Assembly (NCBI RefSeq): GCF_003315515.1
Contig: NZ_QNRY01000006.1
Span: 1-64,000, forward strand
Reading direction: 5' to 3'
Source: Brenneria salicis ATCC 15712 = DSM 30166
GTDB taxonomy: Bacteria > Pseudomonadota > Gammaproteobacteria > Enterobacterales > Enterobacteriaceae
DNA: 64,000 bases
Part shown: positions 39,620 to 52,090 of the stretch, piece after piece
Position numbering within the stretch: position 1 is the first letter of the stretch
Layout of the letters: every line of letters begins with the position of its first letter
Made by a program: the position numbers and the translations under genes
The notes under the pieces: generated by a model
Told to the model about the DNA's origin: nothing
Seen by the model: the letters and a program-made list of their open reading frames with translations, nothing else
The model's database searches: none

Positions 39620-39883
39620 TTATTGCATGGCGTTGATGCGCGCAACCAGATTGGATTTATGACGTGCAGCTTTGTTTTTGTGGATCAGGCCTTTACCAGC
39701 CTGACGATCCACGATCGGTTGCATATCCTTAAATGCTTTCTGTGCCGCTTCTTTATCGCCAGTAGCGATCGCCGCGTAAACTTTCTTGATAAAAGTACGC
39801 ATCATGGAGCGACGGCTTGCGTTATGCTTACGGCGCTTTTCAGACTGTACGGCGCGTTTCTTAGCTGATTTGATATTAGCCAA
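39620..39883 (-). CDS. rpsT: 30S ribosomal protein S20
   Basis: An 87-residue, very basic primary binding protein of 16S rRNA ([20 protein letters not shown] at the start). The start codon is TTG (39883-39881), preceded by GGGAG seven bases upstream; no ATG fits. E. coli rpsT also begins with UUG, and this inefficient start is part of its translational self-control. It is divergent from ribF by 301 bases. Confidence 0.97.
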   Translation of the reverse strand: MANIKSAKKRAVQSEKRRKHNASRRSMMRTFIKKVYAAIATGDKEAAQKAFKDMQPIVDRQAGKGLIHKNKAARHKSNLVARINAMQ

Positions 39884-40184
39884 GGTCCAACTCCCAAATA
39901 TATTCTATCGAGGACAATTCAAAGGCCGAGGAATATGCCCTTTTCGCCTTCGTTTGTCAATGGATTTGTGCAAATAAGCGCCGTTTGTACGTCGACGCTT
40001 GTTACGTTGTGATGGCGCAGGATTTTAACAGCTTCACGCGATGGAATACAGCTTTTCACTTCATAAATTCACTAGTAGCTGAAATCGCGGCAGCAAAAGG
40101 CTGAATCGCGGGTTAACCTTACTCGCTGTACAAGGTATAATCCGCCGATTTCCATTATATTAACCAATATGTTCTGAGCCAGCC
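39884..40184. other. Divergent spacer rpsT / ribF
   Basis: About 300 bases with no supported gene, expected to hold the rpsT promoters and the ribF promoter. I see no RNA gene. Confidence 0.5.
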
Positions 40185-41126
40185 ATGCAGCTAATTCGCG
40201 GTATACACAATCTTCGGGCACGCCATTTTGGTTGTGTGCTCACTATTGGTAATTTTGACGGCGTGCACCGCGGACATCAAATGTTGCTGGATCGCCTGAA
40301 GCAGGAAGGCCTGGCGCGCGGTTTGCCCGTTATGGTGATGATTTTCGAACCACAGCCGCAGGAGTTGTTTTCCGCTTCTGGCGCGCCCGCTCGTTTGACT
40401 AGCCTACGTGATAAAGTGAATTATCTGGCAAAGGCGGGAGTGGATTACCTGTTATGCGTGAAGTTTGATGCGCACTTCGCCGCCAACCATGCTCAAACGT
40501 TTATATCCGAACTGTTGGTGGAAAAACTGGGCGTTCGGTTTCTGGTGGTCGGCGATGACTTTCGTTTCGGCGCTGGTCGGCAAGGTGATTTCCTGTTATT
40601 ACAACATGCCGGGGTTGAAGCAGGATTTGAGGTCATCAGTACCGACTCATTCTGTAATGGCGGAAAACGGGTGAGCAGTACGGCTGTTCGCGAAGCGCTC
40701 AGCCAGGATGATTTAACGCGGGCGGAAAGCTTGTTGGGTCATCCCTACAGTATCTCCGGGCGGGTGGTGCATGGCAATGCGTTGGGGCGGACAATCGGTT
40801 TTCCCACCGCCAATTTACCGTTAAAACGACAGGTGTCGCCGGTCAGCGGCGTTTATGCCGTCAGTGTATATGGTCTGGGCGATGCGCCGTTGCCGGGGGT
40901 TGCCAATATTGGCACGCGTCCCACGGTAACGGGAGACAAACGCCAGCAGCTTGAAGTGCACTTGCTGGATGTGACAATGGATCTGTATGGTCGTCACATT
41001 GAAGTGGTGCTGCGTAAAAAGATACGTAATGAACAGCGTTTTGCCTCGCTTGATGCGCTAAAGCAGCAAATCGCTAATGATGTGGTGACGGCCCGGATAT
41101 TTTTTGGGTTAAAGACACCGGTTTAA
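40185..41126 (+). CDS. ribF: Bifunctional riboflavin kinase / FAD synthetase
   Basis: Converts riboflavin to FMN and then FAD. The 313-residue protein has an N-terminal adenylyltransferase domain ([13 protein letters not shown] at about 21-33, the HxGH-type nucleotide motif; VGDDFRFG) and a C-terminal kinase domain ([30 protein letters not shown]). It is the first gene of the ribF-ileS-lspA-fkpB-ispH series, 32 bases before ileS. The ribosome-binding site is weak. Confidence 0.95.
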   Translation: MQLIRGIHNLRARHFGCVLTIGNFDGVHRGHQMLLDRLKQEGLARGLPVMVMIFEPQPQELFSASGAPARLTSLRDKVNYLAKAGVDYLLCVKFDAHFAANHAQTFISELLVEKLGVRFLVVGDDFRFGAGRQGDFLLLQHAGVEAGFEVISTDSFCNGGKRVSSTAVREALSQDDLTRAESLLGHPYSISGRVVHGNALGRTIGFPTANLPLKRQVSPVSGVYAVSVYGLGDAPLPGVANIGTRPTVTGDKRQQLEVHLLDVTMDLYGRHIEVVLRKKIRNEQRFASLDALKQQIANDVVTARIFFGLKTPV

Positions 41127-41158
41127 TTTTTCTAGCCGAAAACGAAATCGAGAATCTA

Positions 41159-43972
41159 ATGAGTGACTATAAGACTACCCTGAATTTGCCGGAAACAGGG
41201 TTCCCGATGCGTGGCGATCTGGCCAGGCGCGAACCTGACATGCTGAAACGTTGGTATGAGCAGGATCTGTACGGGATTATTCGTAATGCCAAAAAAGGTA
41301 AAAAAACCTTCATTCTGCATGATGGCCCTCCGTACGCGAATGGCAATATCCATATTGGTCACTCGGTTAACAAGATTCTTAAAGATATTATCGTTAAGTC
41401 CAAAGGTCTTTCTGGCTACGACTCCCCTTATGTGCCGGGCTGGGACTGTCATGGTCTGCCTATCGAGCTCAAGGTCGAACAACTGATCGGCAAGCCAGGC
41501 GAGAAGGTGCGTGCGGCGGAGTTCCGTGCCGAGTGCCGTAAATACGCCGCCGAACAGGTAGCCGGTCAGAAGAAGGACTTTATTCGTCTTGGCGTGCTGG
41601 GCGATTGGGATCATCCGTACCTGACGATGGATTTCATGACCGAAGCCAACATCATTCGCGCATTAGGCCACATTATTGAAAATGGTCATCTGCATAAAGG
41701 GGCCAAGCCGGTTCACTGGTGCGCCGACTGTGGTTCTGCGCTGGCCGAAGCGGAAGTGGAATACTACGACAAGACTTCCCCGGCTATTGATGTTGCGTTC
41801 AATGCGGTCGACGGCGCTGCGGTTTGTGCGAAATTTGGCGTCAGCCAGGTTGCAGGTCCGCTTTCACTGGTGATTTGGACTACCACGCCGTGGACACTGC
41901 CGGCTAACCGTGCGATCGCTCTGAATGCGACATTTACCTATCAACTGGTGCAGATCGAAGGACAGGCGCTGATTCTGGCTGCCGATCTGGTTGAAAGCGT
42001 GATGAAGCGTATCGGTATCGACCATTGGCAGGTGCTGGGCGAATGCCAAGGCAGCGATCTGGAGTTGCTGCGTTTCCGGCATCCGTTCATGGGCTTTGAA
42101 GTGCCGGCGATCCTGGGCGATCACGTCACGCTGGATGCGGGTACTGGCGCCGTGCATACCGCGCCGGGGCATGGCCCGGATGACTATGTCATCGGCCAGC
42201 AATATGGGTTGGAAGTCGCCAATCCGGTAGGGCCGAATGGTTGTTACCTGACCGGGACCTATCCTGAACTGGATGGTAAGTTTGTCTTTAAGGCCAATGA
42301 TACCGTGGTCGACATTCTGCGTGAAAAAGGCGCGTTGCTGCATATAGAAAAGCTGCTGCACAGTTATCCGTGCTGTTGGCGCCATAAAACGCCGATCATC
42401 TTCCGCGCCACCCCGCAGTGGTTTATCAGCATGGATCAGAAAGGGTTGCGCAAACAGTCGCTGGCTGAAATCAAAGGCGTGCAGTGGATCCCTGACTGGG
42501 GTCAGGCGCGTATTGAAGCTATGGTCGCTAATCGTCCTGACTGGTGTATTTCCCGTCAGCGTACCTGGGGCGTGCCGATGTCGCTGTTCGTGCACAAAGA
42601 CACGGAAGAACTACATCCGCGTACCAATGAACTGATTGAAGCCGTTGCCAAACGCGTTGAACAGGATGGCATTCAGGCATGGTGGGATCTTGATCCGGCC
42701 GATGTGCTGGGTGCGGAAGCGGCGGATTACGTCAAAGTTCCCGATACGCTGGACGTCTGGTTCGACTCCGGGTCAACGCATGCTTCCGTGGTTGACGTCC
42801 GTCCTGAATTTGGCGGTCATTCGGCGGATATGTATCTGGAAGGTTCCGATCAGCATCGCGGCTGGTTTATGTCTTCGCTGATGATTTCGACGGCGATTAA
42901 AGGCAAAGCCCCTTATCGTCAGGTTCTGACGCACGGTTTCACCGTGGATGGTCAGGGCCGCAAGATGTCGAAGTCTATCGGTAATACCGTCAGCCCGCAG
43001 GATGTAATGGATAAATTGGGCGCCGATATTCTGCGCCTGTGGATCGGTTCAACCGATTATTCGGGGGAGATCGCCGTTTCCGAAGAGATCCTGAAACGTT
43101 CCGCCGACGCTTATCGTCGCATTCGCAACACCGCGCGTTTTCTGTTGGCTAACCTGAACGGATTTGAGCCACAGCGGGATAGTGTGAAGCCCGAAGAGAT
43201 GGTGGTGCTGGATCGCTGGGCGGTCGGATGCGCGAAAGCGGCGCAGGAAGAGATTTTCGAAGCCTATGAGAGCTACGACTTCCACCGCGTGGTGCAACGT
43301 CTGATGCAGTTCTGCTCCATTGAAATGGGGTCGTTCTACCTTGATATCATCAAGGACCGTCAGTATACCGCGAAAGGCGACAGCATTGCCCGCCGTAGTT
43401 GCCAGACGGCGCTGTATCATATTTCCGAAGCGTTGGTGCGCTGGATGGCGCCGATTCTGTCGTTCACCGCAGACGAAGTCTGGAACTTTCTGCCGGGCGA
43501 ACGTGCGCAGTATGTCTTCACCGAAGAGTGGTATGACGGATTGTTCGGTCTGGACGCGGCTGAAACCATGAATGACGTCTTCTGGACGGATATGCTGAAA
43601 GTGCGTAGCGAAGTGAACAAAGTGATTGAGCAGGCGCGCAATGACAAACGTATCGGCGGGTCGCTGGAAGCATCGGTCACGCTCTATGCCGATGCCAGTC
43701 TTGCGGGTAAATTGCACCGATTACATCAGGAACTGCATTTTGCGCTGTTGACCTCGAAAGCCTTGGTTGAGCGTTATGAAGACGCGCCTGCCGATGCGCA
43801 AGATACGGAACTCTCCGGGCTGAAAATTGCCTTAAGCAAGGCGGAAGGACATAAGTGTCCGCGCTGCTGGCACTATGAGTCGGATATCGGGACAAATACC
43901 GATCATCCTGACATTTGTGGTCGCTGCGCAACGAATATCGGCGGCAATGGCGAAGAGCGTAAATTTGTCTGA
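41159..43972 (+). CDS. ileS: Isoleucyl-tRNA synthetase
   Basis: Class I synthetase charging tRNA-Ile, with editing of misactivated valine. The 937-residue protein shows the HIGH motif ([11 protein letters not shown] at about 60), the large CP1 editing domain ([29 protein letters not shown]), the KMSKS motif ([10 protein letters not shown]) and the C-terminal zinc-binding cysteines ([16 protein letters not shown]). This is the standard enterobacterial eukaryote-unlike form; no sign of a second mupirocin-resistant type. Its stop overlaps the lspA start in ATGA. Confidence 0.97.
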   Translation: MSDYKTTLNLPETGFPMRGDLARREPDMLKRWYEQDLYGIIRNAKKGKKTFILHDGPPYANGNIHIGHSVNKILKDIIVKSKGLSGYDSPYVPGWDCHGLPIELKVEQLIGKPGEKVRAAEFRAECRKYAAEQVAGQKKDFIRLGVLGDWDHPYLTMDFMTEANIIRALGHIIENGHLHKGAKPVHWCADCGSALAEAEVEYYDKTSPAIDVAFNAVDGAAVCAKFGVSQVAGPLSLVIWTTTPWTLPANRAIALNATFTYQLVQIEGQALILAADLVESVMKRIGIDHWQVLGECQGSDLELLRFRHPFMGFEVPAILGDHVTLDAGTGAVHTAPGHGPDDYVIGQQYGLEVANPVGPNGCYLTGTYPELDGKFVFKANDTVVDILREKGALLHIEKLLHSYPCCWRHKTPIIFRATPQWFISMDQKGLRKQSLAEIKGVQWIPDWGQARIEAMVANRPDWCISRQRTWGVPMSLFVHKDTEELHPRTNELIEAVAKRVEQDGIQAWWDLDPADVLGAEAADYVKVPDTLDVWFDSGSTHASVVDVRPEFGGHSADMYLEGSDQHRGWFMSSLMISTAIKGKAPYRQVLTHGFTVDGQGRKMSKSIGNTVSPQDVMDKLGADILRLWIGSTDYSGEIAVSEEILKRSADAYRRIRNTARFLLANLNGFEPQRDSVKPEEMVVLDRWAVGCAKAAQEEIFEAYESYDFHRVVQRLMQFCSIEMGSFYLDIIKDRQYTAKGDSIARRSCQTALYHISEALVRWMAPILSFTADEVWNFLPGERAQYVFTEEWYDGLFGLDAAETMNDVFWTDMLKVRSEVNKVIEQARNDKRIGGSLEASVTLYADASLAGKLHRLHQELHFALLTSKALVERYEDAPADAQDTELSGLKIALSKAEGHKCPRCWHYESDIGTNTDHPDICGRCATNIGGNGEERKFV

Positions 43973-44481
43973 TGAATAAATCTATCTGTTCGAGCGGATT
44001 GCGCTGGCTTTGGCTGGCGCTGCTGGTTTTTATTATCGATCTGGGCAGCAAACAGTGGGTGCTCTCTCAATTTGCTCTGGGAGAGACGCTGCCGCTGTTT
44101 CCTTCCCTGAATCTGCACTATGCGCGCAATTATGGCGCGGCATTCAGTTTTCTGGCGGATAAAGGCGGCTGGCAACGTTGGTTTTTTGCCGGGGTCGCGG
44201 TGGCGATTGTGGTCGCCTTGCTGGTGATGATGTATCGCGGCAGTGCGCAGCAAAAGTTGAATAACACTGCCTACGCGCTGATTATCGGCGGGGCGTCAGG
44301 CAATCTGTTTGACCGCACCTGGCATGGATTTGTCGTGGATATGATCGACTTCTATGTGGGGGACTGGCACTTCGCCACCTTCAATCTGGCGGATACGGCA
44401 ATCTGCATTGGCGCGGCGCTCATCATACTGGAAGGCTTTTTTAATAAGCATGATGATACCGTCGAACAAAAGGGTCTCTGA
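43972..44481 (+). CDS. lspA: Lipoprotein signal peptidase (signal peptidase II)
   Basis: Inner-membrane aspartyl peptidase that removes signal peptides from lipid-modified prolipoproteins. The 169-residue protein has four hydrophobic helices, the catalytic aspartates in [23 protein letters not shown] and [11 protein letters not shown], and the N-terminal [11 protein letters not shown]. Substrates in this window include LoiP. The ATG overlaps the ileS stop by one base, and the stop overlaps the fkpB start in the same way, so the genes are translationally coupled. Confidence 0.96.
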   Translation: MNKSICSSGLRWLWLALLVFIIDLGSKQWVLSQFALGETLPLFPSLNLHYARNYGAAFSFLADKGGWQRWFFAGVAVAIVVALLVMMYRGSAQQKLNNTAYALIIGGASGNLFDRTWHGFVVDMIDFYVGDWHFATFNLADTAICIGAALIILEGFFNKHDDTVEQKGL

Positions 44482-44954
44482 TGTCTGAAACTGTACAGAG
44501 CAACAGCGAAGTGCTGGTGCACTTTATTCTGACGTTGGCGGACGGCTCTGCGGCGGAGTCGACTCGTGAAAGCGGGAAGCCCGCGTTGTTTCGTCTGGGT
44601 GACGGCAGTTTGTCCAATGAATTGGAACAGAATCTGCTGGGGCTCAAACGCGGCGACAGACGTAAGTTTACGTTGCCGCCAGAGTCTGCGTTTGGGCCGG
44701 TCAATCCCGATCTGATTCAGTTCTTTCTGCGTCGTGATTTTGCCCAGACCGGCGTGCCGGATGTGGGTACGATCATGTTGTTCAGCGGCATGGGCGGTAA
44801 TGATATGCCCGGCGTAATTCGCGAAGTGGCGGAAGAGTCCATTACGGTGGATTTCAATCATCCGCTGGCGGGTCAGGCAATGACGTTCGATCTGGAAGTA
44901 TTGGCGATCGATCCCTCTCGGCAGGAGGTTCCCCATGCAAATCTTGCTGGCTAA
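44481..44954 (+). CDS. fkpB: FKBP-type peptidyl-prolyl isomerase FkpB (SlpA-like)
   Basis: A 157-residue cytoplasmic prolyl isomerase with an inserted-in-flap chaperone domain, as in SlyD-type FKBPs but without the metal-binding tail. Typical segments are [40 protein letters not shown] and [21 protein letters not shown]. It lies in the conserved ileS-lspA-fkpB-ispH order and overlaps ispH by 20 bases. Confidence 0.94.
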   Translation: MSETVQSNSEVLVHFILTLADGSAAESTRESGKPALFRLGDGSLSNELEQNLLGLKRGDRRKFTLPPESAFGPVNPDLIQFFLRRDFAQTGVPDVGTIMLFSGMGGNDMPGVIREVAEESITVDFNHPLAGQAMTFDLEVLAIDPSRQEVPHANLAG

Positions 44955-45885
44955 CCCACGCGGTTTTTGTGCTGGCGTCGATCGGGCCATCAGCATCGTT
45001 GAACGCGCGCTGGAGATATACGGTACGCCGATCTACGTCCGTCACGAAGTGGTTCATAATCGCTATGTGGTTAACGGATTACGTGAACGTGGGGCGATCT
45101 TCATTGAGCAGATTAATGAAGTGCCGGATGGCTCGATTCTGATTTTCTCCGCGCATGGCGTTTCACAGGCGGTGCGTGCCGAAGCGAAGAGTCGCGATCT
45201 GACGGTCTTCGACGCAACCTGTCCTCTGGTGACCAAAGTGCATATGGAAGTGGCGCGGGCCAGTCGTAAAGGCACAGAGGCGATTCTGATTGGACATGCG
45301 GGCCATCCAGAAGTTGAAGGCACCATGGGCCAGTACAATAACGTCGCAGGCGGAATGTATCTGGTGGAGTCGCCGGAGGATGTCTGGCAGTTGCAGGTGA
45401 AGGATGAAACCAATCTTTGCTTTATGACGCAGACGACGTTGTCGGTTGATGATACGTCGGCGGTGATTGACGCGCTGCGCGCACGCTTCCCGAAAATTGT
45501 CGGGCCGCGCAAGGATGATATCTGTTACGCCACCACGAACCGTCAGGAAGCGGTACGTAATCTGGCGGCGGAAGCGGATGTGGTGTTGGTGGTGGGTTCC
45601 AGGAACTCGTCCAACTCCAATCGTCTGGCTGAATTGGCTCAGCGTGCGGGAAAATCCGCGTATCTTATTGATTCGGCTGAAGACATCCAGGAAATCTGGT
45701 TGACCGGCGTGTCCCATGTCGGCGTCACTGCTGGGGCATCGGCACCGGATATTCTGGTTCAGCAGGTCATCAAACGTTTGCGGGCGTTAGGCGGCGAAGT
45801 TGCCGTCGAAATGCAAGGGCGCGAAGAGAACATCGTTTTTGAAGTGCCGAAAGAGTTGCGTGTGGAAGTGAAGCAAATCGATTGA
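44935..45885 (+). CDS. ispH: 4-hydroxy-3-methylbut-2-enyl diphosphate reductase
   Basis: Last step of the MEP isoprenoid pathway, making IPP and DMAPP through a [4Fe-4S] cluster. The 316-residue protein has the three conserved cysteines in [24 protein letters not shown] and [11 protein letters not shown], plus the SSNSNRL substrate loop. The strong AGGAGG ribosome-binding site lies inside the end of fkpB. It is the last gene of the ribF-led cluster, followed by a weak hairpin. Confidence 0.97.
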   Translation: MQILLANPRGFCAGVDRAISIVERALEIYGTPIYVRHEVVHNRYVVNGLRERGAIFIEQINEVPDGSILIFSAHGVSQAVRAEAKSRDLTVFDATCPLVTKVHMEVARASRKGTEAILIGHAGHPEVEGTMGQYNNVAGGMYLVESPEDVWQLQVKDETNLCFMTQTTLSVDDTSAVIDALRARFPKIVGPRKDDICYATTNRQEAVRNLAAEADVVLVVGSRNSSNSNRLAELAQRAGKSAYLIDSAEDIQEIWLTGVSHVGVTAGASAPDILVQQVIKRLRALGGEVAVEMQGREENIVFEVPKELRVEVKQID

Positions 45886-45893
45886 GTTATTCA

Positions 45894-45930
45894 GGCGGTG
45901 GTGCGGTTGGCATCGCCGCTCTTTTCCTTT
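45894..45930 (+). terminator. Probable terminator after ispH
   Basis: GGCGGTG and CATCGCC (one wobble pair) form a stem followed by CTCTTTTCCTTT, shortly after the ispH stop. Confidence 0.55.
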
Positions 45931-47025
<1,095 letters not shown>

Positions 47026-47061
47026 TAAAGTATTGTATTTTTATAATTCATAACTCAATGA

Positions 47062-47096
47062 TAAAAGTAGCGATTTTTATCGTTACTTTTATTAAT
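47062..47096 (+). terminator. AT-rich terminator after dapB
   Basis: TAAAAGTAGCGAT / ATCGTTACTTTTA with one mismatch pair forms a long stem with T-rich 3' flank, 37 bases after the dapB stop. Confidence 0.7.
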
Positions 47097-47232
47097 TTGT
47101 GTTTTGATTATTTATGGTGTCGTGTTGAAGTTTTTAACTATTATTTATGGCTATTCATCCTTGGATTACCCTGTCTAAAGCGACAAATGAACGATAGTGG
47201 TTGATTATTGCTCTTGTTTTAACAATGTTGGT

Positions 47233-47248
47233 TAGCAACCGTTTACTT
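47233..47248. promoter_or_regulatory. PurR box in the carAB control region
   Basis: TAGCAACCGTTTACTT matches the PurR consensus ANGCAANCGNTTNCNT at all defined positions except the first. carAB is under PurR control in E. coli, so the site is plausible although about 225 bases upstream of the start. Confidence 0.7.
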
Positions 47249-47422
47249 GCCTCAGTTGATGTGCTTTTTTAAGGTTGTGAGCAGATATTTACGGCGGAAA
47301 GCATAAAAAGGGGAGAAAAAACACGGTTGGAGTAGACAAGTAGGCAGGCCATCATTAAAATGCGCCCAATTTGCCAAAAATTTACCTTACAGGTGGTTTT
47401 TGCATTGATTTAGAGCGACGAA

Positions 47423-47461
47423 TCTGAATTAATATGCAAATAACATGATTGTTTATTCCTT
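47423..47461. promoter_or_regulatory. Tandem ARG boxes of carAB
   Basis: Two 18-base ArgR-type boxes, TCTGAATTAATATGCAAA (47423-47440) and CATGATTGTTTATTCCTT (47444-47461), with three bases between them. The first matches the E. coli carAB box almost exactly; the second is weaker. The pair lies directly before the ribosome-binding site. Confidence 0.8.
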
Positions 47462-47471
47462 GGAGGGTGTT

Positions 47472-48620
47472 TTGATTAAGTCAGCGCTATTGGTTCTGGA
47501 AGACGGAACCCAATTCCATGGTCGGGCGATTGGGGCAGAAGGATCGGCTGTGGGGGAAGTGGTCTTCAATACGTCGATGACCGGTTATCAAGAAATCCTT
47601 ACTGATCCTTCCTATTCTCGCCAGATTGTCACTCTCACTTATCCTCATATTGGTAATGTCGGCGCCAACGAAGCCGATGAAGAATCTCCCGCTATACATG
47701 CTCAGGGTCTGGTTATTCGTGACCTGCCGCTGATTGCCAGTAACTACCGCAGTGAAGAAACCCTGTCCGATTACCTCAAGCGCAACAACATTGTCGCCAT
47801 CGCTGATATCGATACCCGCAAGCTGACGCGTTTACTGCGTGAAAAGGGCGCTCAGAACGGCTGCATTATCGCGGGCGATGCACCGGATGCGGCGCTGGCG
47901 CTGGAAAAAGCCAAAGCGTTTCCTGGGCTGAAAGGGATGGATTTGGCGAAAGAAGTGACCACGGCGGAAAGTTACCGTTGGTTGCAAGGCAGTTGGACGC
48001 TGGAAGGCGAATTACCCGCCGCTAAACAGGAAAGCGAACTGCCTTTCCATGTGGTGGCGTATGACTACGGCGTGAAACGCAATATCCTGCGTCTGCTGGT
48101 GGATAGAGGTTGCCGCCTGACCGTGGTACCGGCGCAAACTTCTGCGCAAGAGGTGCTGGAACTTAACCCGGATGGGATTTTCCTTTCCAACGGCCCTGGC
48201 GACCCGGAGCCTTGCGACTATGCTATCCGCGCGATTAAAACGTTCCTGGAAACGGATATTCCGGTCTTTGGTATCTGCCTCGGCCATCAGTTGCTGGCAC
48301 TGGCCAGCGGCGCGAAGACGATCAAAATGAAGTTGGGTCATCATGGCGGCAACCATCCGGTAAAAGATCTGGATAATAACCGCGTGATGATTACCGCCCA
48401 GAACCACGGTTTCGCCGTTGATGAAAATAACCTGCCCGACACGCTGCGGGTGACGCACAAATCGTTGTTTGACCACACGGTTCAGGGAATTCATCGCACC
48501 GATAAAGCGGCTTTCAGCTTTCAGGGACACCCGGAAGCCAGCCCCGGCCCACACGATGCGGCGCCTTTTTTCGACCACTTTATTGAATTGATTCAGACTT
48601 ACTGTTCTTCAGCGAAATAA
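47472..48620 (+). CDS. carA: Carbamoyl-phosphate synthase small subunit
   Basis: Glutamine amidotransferase subunit, which releases ammonia from glutamine and channels it to CarB for carbamoyl phosphate, the precursor of arginine and pyrimidines. The 382-residue product equals E. coli CarA. The class I amidotransferase triad is visible: Cys in [14 protein letters not shown] and His/Glu in [12 protein letters not shown]. The start is TTG at 47472, eight bases after GGAGG, giving the family start (M)[11 protein letters not shown]; an upstream ATG at 47445 lies inside the ARG boxes and is unlikely. E. coli carA is also initiated at UUG. Confidence 0.94.
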   Translation: MIKSALLVLEDGTQFHGRAIGAEGSAVGEVVFNTSMTGYQEILTDPSYSRQIVTLTYPHIGNVGANEADEESPAIHAQGLVIRDLPLIASNYRSEETLSDYLKRNNIVAIADIDTRKLTRLLREKGAQNGCIIAGDAPDAALALEKAKAFPGLKGMDLAKEVTTAESYRWLQGSWTLEGELPAAKQESELPFHVVAYDYGVKRNILRLLVDRGCRLTVVPAQTSAQEVLELNPDGIFLSNGPGDPEPCDYAIRAIKTFLETDIPVFGICLGHQLLALASGAKTIKMKLGHHGGNHPVKDLDNNRVMITAQNHGFAVDENNLPDTLRVTHKSLFDHTVQGIHRTDKAAFSFQGHPEASPGPHDAAPFFDHFIELIQTYCSSAK

Positions 48621-48634
48621 TCAGGAGCGAGAAA

Positions 48635-51600
48635 ATGCCAAAACGTACAGATATTAAAAGCATCCTGATTCTGGGCGCCGGTCCGATCGTGATCGGTCAG
48701 GCGTGTGAATTTGACTACTCCGGCGCACAGGCGTGTAAAGCGCTGCGCGAAGAGGGATACCGCGTTATTCTGGTGAACTCCAATCCGGCGACCATTATGA
48801 CCGACCCGGAAATGGCCGATGCGACCTACATTGAGCCGATTCATTGGGAAGTGGTGCGCAAAATCATTGAGAAAGAGCGCCCGGACGCGGTACTGCCGAC
48901 TATGGGCGGCCAGACGGCGCTGAATTGCGCGCTGGAGTTGGAGCGTCAGGGGGTGCTGGCTGAGTTTGGCGTCACCATGATTGGCGCCACCGCCGATGCG
49001 ATTGATAAAGCGGAAGATCGTCAGCGCTTCGATAAAGCGATGAAGAAAATTGGCCTGGATACCGCGCGTTCCGGCATTGCGCATAATATGGAAGAAGCGC
49101 TGGCGGTGGCGGCGGAGGTGGGCTTCCCTTGTATTATCCGTCCGTCCTTTACGATGGGCGGCACCGGCGGCGGCATCGCTTACAACCGCGAAGAATTTGA
49201 AGAAATTTGCGAGCGTGGTCTGGATTTATCGCCAACCAACGAACTGCTGATCGACGAATCGCTGATCGGTTGGAAAGAGTATGAGATGGAAGTGGTTCGC
49301 GACAAGAACGACAACTGTATCATCGTCTGCTCGATTGAGAACTTTGACGCTATGGGGATCCACACTGGCGACTCCATCACGGTCGCGCCCGCGCAAACCC
49401 TGACCGACAAAGAGTACCAGATCATGCGTAACGCTTCGATGGCGGTACTGCGTGAGATTGGCGTGGAAACCGGCGGTTCCAATGTCCAGTTCTCGGTTAA
49501 CCCGAAGAATGGCCGCCTGATCGTCATCGAAATGAACCCGCGTGTTTCCCGCTCCTCCGCACTGGCGTCGAAAGCGACGGGCTTCCCGATTGCAAAAATC
49601 GCCGCCAAGCTTGCGGTGGGTTATACGCTGGATGAATTGATGAATGACATCACCGGCGGTCGCACGCCGGCGTCGTTTGAACCGTCCATCGACTATGTTG
49701 TGACCAAGATCCCGCGTTTTAACTTCGAAAAATTCGCCGGCGCCAACGATCGTCTGACCACGCAGATGAAATCGGTGGGGGAAGTGATGGCGATTGGCCG
49801 CACGCAGCAGGAATCATTGCAGAAAGCGTTGCGCGGTCTGGAAGTGGGGGCCAGCGGCTTCGATCCGCAAGTTTCTCTGGACGATCCTGAAGCATTGACC
49901 AAAATTCGCCGTGAGTTGAAAGATGCCGGCGCCCAGCGTATCTGGTATATCGCCGATGCGTTTCGGGCCGGCATGTCCGTCGATGGCGTATTTAACCTCA
50001 CCAATATTGATCGCTGGTTCCTGGTGCAGATAGAAGAACTGGTGCGTCTGGAAGAGCAGGTGGTGGAAAAAGGCATGTCTGTGCTGGATGCTGACTTTCT
50101 GCGGCTGCTGAAGCGTAAAGGCTTTGCCGATGCGCGACTGGCGCAACTGACTGGCGTTGCCGAAAGCGAGATCTACAAACTACGCGACAAGTTTAATCTG
50201 CACCCGGTTTACAAGCGCGTGGATACCTGCGCGGCGGAATTCTCGACCGATACCGCCTACATGTATTCCACTTATGAAGATGAGTGTGAAGCCAACCCAA
50301 CGCAGGATCGTGAAAAAATCATCGTGCTGGGCGGCGGGCCGAATCGTATCGGCCAGGGCATCGAGTTCGATTACTGCTGCGTACACGCTTCGCTGGCGCT
50401 GCGGGAAGACGGTTATGAAACCATCATTGTCAACTGTAACCCTGAAACCGTTTCTACCGACTACGATACGTCCGATCGCCTCTATTTCGAGCCGGTGACC
50501 CTGGAAGACGTACTGGAAATCGTCCGTATCGAAAAACCGAAAGGGGTGATCGTCCAGTATGGCGGGCAGACGCCGCTGAAACTGGCGCGCGCGCTGGAAG
50601 CCGCCGGCGTGCCGGTGATTGGCACCAGCCCGGACGCCATTGATCGCGCGGAAGATCGTGAACGTTTCCAACAGGCGGTAAACCGTCTGGGGCTGAAACA
50701 ACCGGCGAACGCCACGGTAGCCGCGATTGAAGAGGCGGTGGAAAAGGCGCGCGATATCGGTTATCCGCTGGTGGTGCGTCCTTCTTACGTGCTGGGCGGC
50801 CGCGCAATGGAAATTGTCTACGATGAAATCGACTTGCGCCGTTACTTCCAGACCGCCGTCAGCGTCTCCAATGATGCGCCGGTATTGCTGGATCGCTTCC
50901 TTGATGATGCGATCGAAGTCGATGTGGATGCCATCTGTGACGGCGAGCGCGTACTGATTGGCGGCATTATGGAGCACATCGAGCAGGCGGGCGTTCACTC
51001 CGGCGACTCAGCCTGCTCTCTGCCTGCCTATACGCTGAGCAAGGAAATTCAGGACGTGATGCGTCAGCAGGTTGAAAAACTGGCGTTCGAACTTTGCGTG
51101 CGTGGTCTGATGAACGTGCAGTTCGCGGTGAAGGCCAATGAAGTCTACCTGATTGAGGTTAACCCGCGTGCGGCGCGTACCGTGCCCTTCGTTTCCAAAG
51201 CGACGGGGATACCGCTGGCGAAAGTGGCTGCTCGCGTAATGGTGGGGCAGACGCTGGCCCAGCAGGGCGTGACGAAAGAAGTTATCCCGCCGTACTATTC
51301 AGTGAAAGAAGTCGTGCTGCCGTTCAACAAGTTCCCCGGCGTTGACCCGATTCTAGGGCCGGAGATGCGCTCTACCGGTGAGGTGATGGGCGTAGGCCGC
51401 ACCTTTGCGGAAGCTTTCGCCAAAGCCATGTTGGGCAGCAATTCGCACATGAAAAAATCCGGGCGTGCGTTGCTGTCGGTGCGTGAGGGCGACAAAGCGC
51501 GGGTGGTGGATTTGGCGGTCAAGCTGCTTAAGCATGGTTTTGAACTGGATGCGACGCACGGTACGGCGATTGAACTGGGCGAAGCCGGTATCAATCCTCG

Positions 51601-51859
51601 TTTGGTGAATAAGGTGCATGAAGGTCGTCCGCACATTCAGGATCGTATCAAAAATGGCGAATATACCTATATCGTCAACACCACGGCTGGTCGTCAGGCG
51701 ATAGAGGATTCCAAATTGATTCGCCGCAGCGCGTTGCAGTATAAGGTTCACTACGATACCACCATGAACGGCGGCTTTGCGACGGCAATGTCCTTGACGG
51801 CGGATCCGACCGAGAAAGTGACCTCGGTACAGGAGATGCATGCATTGATTAGGGGTTAA
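48635..51859 (+). CDS. carB: Carbamoyl-phosphate synthase large subunit
   Basis: Makes carbamoyl phosphate from bicarbonate, ammonia and two ATP. The 1074-residue protein is an internal duplication of two ATP-grasp halves (about 1-400 and 553-935), each starting with a [17 protein letters not shown]- or [17 protein letters not shown]-like phosphate loop, with an oligomerisation domain between and a C-terminal allosteric MGS-like domain (about 936-1074) that responds to UMP and ornithine in E. coli. It is 14 bases after carA with its own ribosome-binding site (CAGGAGCGAG). A strong terminator follows. Confidence 0.98.
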   Translation: MPKRTDIKSILILGAGPIVIGQACEFDYSGAQACKALREEGYRVILVNSNPATIMTDPEMADATYIEPIHWEVVRKIIEKERPDAVLPTMGGQTALNCALELERQGVLAEFGVTMIGATADAIDKAEDRQRFDKAMKKIGLDTARSGIAHNMEEALAVAAEVGFPCIIRPSFTMGGTGGGIAYNREEFEEICERGLDLSPTNELLIDESLIGWKEYEMEVVRDKNDNCIIVCSIENFDAMGIHTGDSITVAPAQTLTDKEYQIMRNASMAVLREIGVETGGSNVQFSVNPKNGRLIVIEMNPRVSRSSALASKATGFPIAKIAAKLAVGYTLDELMNDITGGRTPASFEPSIDYVVTKIPRFNFEKFAGANDRLTTQMKSVGEVMAIGRTQQESLQKALRGLEVGASGFDPQVSLDDPEALTKIRRELKDAGAQRIWYIADAFRAGMSVDGVFNLTNIDRWFLVQIEELVRLEEQVVEKGMSVLDADFLRLLKRKGFADARLAQLTGVAESEIYKLRDKFNLHPVYKRVDTCAAEFSTDTAYMYSTYEDECEANPTQDREKIIVLGGGPNRIGQGIEFDYCCVHASLALREDGYETIIVNCNPETVSTDYDTSDRLYFEPVTLEDVLEIVRIEKPKGVIVQYGGQTPLKLARALEAAGVPVIGTSPDAIDRAEDRERFQQAVNRLGLKQPANATVAAIEEAVEKARDIGYPLVVRPSYVLGGRAMEIVYDEIDLRRYFQTAVSVSNDAPVLLDRFLDDAIEVDVDAICDGERVLIGGIMEHIEQAGVHSGDSACSLPAYTLSKEIQDVMRQQVEKLAFELCVRGLMNVQFAVKANEVYLIEVNPRAARTVPFVSKATGIPLAKVAARVMVGQTLAQQGVTKEVIPPYYSVKEVVLPFNKFPGVDPILGPEMRSTGEVMGVGRTFAEAFAKAMLGSNSHMKKSGRALLSVREGDKARVVDLAVKLLKHGFELDATHGTAIELGEAGINPRLVNKVHEGRPHIQDRIKNGEYTYIVNTTAGRQAIEDSKLIRRSALQYKVHYDTTMNGGFATAMSLTADPTEKVTSVQEMHALIRG

Positions 51860-51884
51860 TTAATCGTTAATCCGCGACAGGAAA

Positions 51885-51917
51885 AGCCAGCGTTGGTGAT
51901 AAACGCTGGCTTTTTTT
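51885..51917 (+). terminator. Terminator after carB
   Basis: AGCCAGCGTT / AACGCTGGCT with a seven-base loop, followed by seven T. Confidence 0.93.
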
Positions 51918-52090
51918 CAGCCATAACGCTTCATTTTCTGACATATATTCCTTTCCCCTTTTCTCTCCTGTTTTTTTGCTCGATGCGTTATTTCTCTTTG
52001 CCGCTGAATGATCAGAATAATCAACTATACTTATTACCATTGTTTGAATTTTTATGTTGTAAAGAACATTTTCAACAATAAGAGGTAAGT

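Noticed and set aside
50180-50998. 272-codon open frame on the minus strand
   Set aside because: Antisense to the conserved ATP-grasp half of carB; composition is that of a reversed coding frame.
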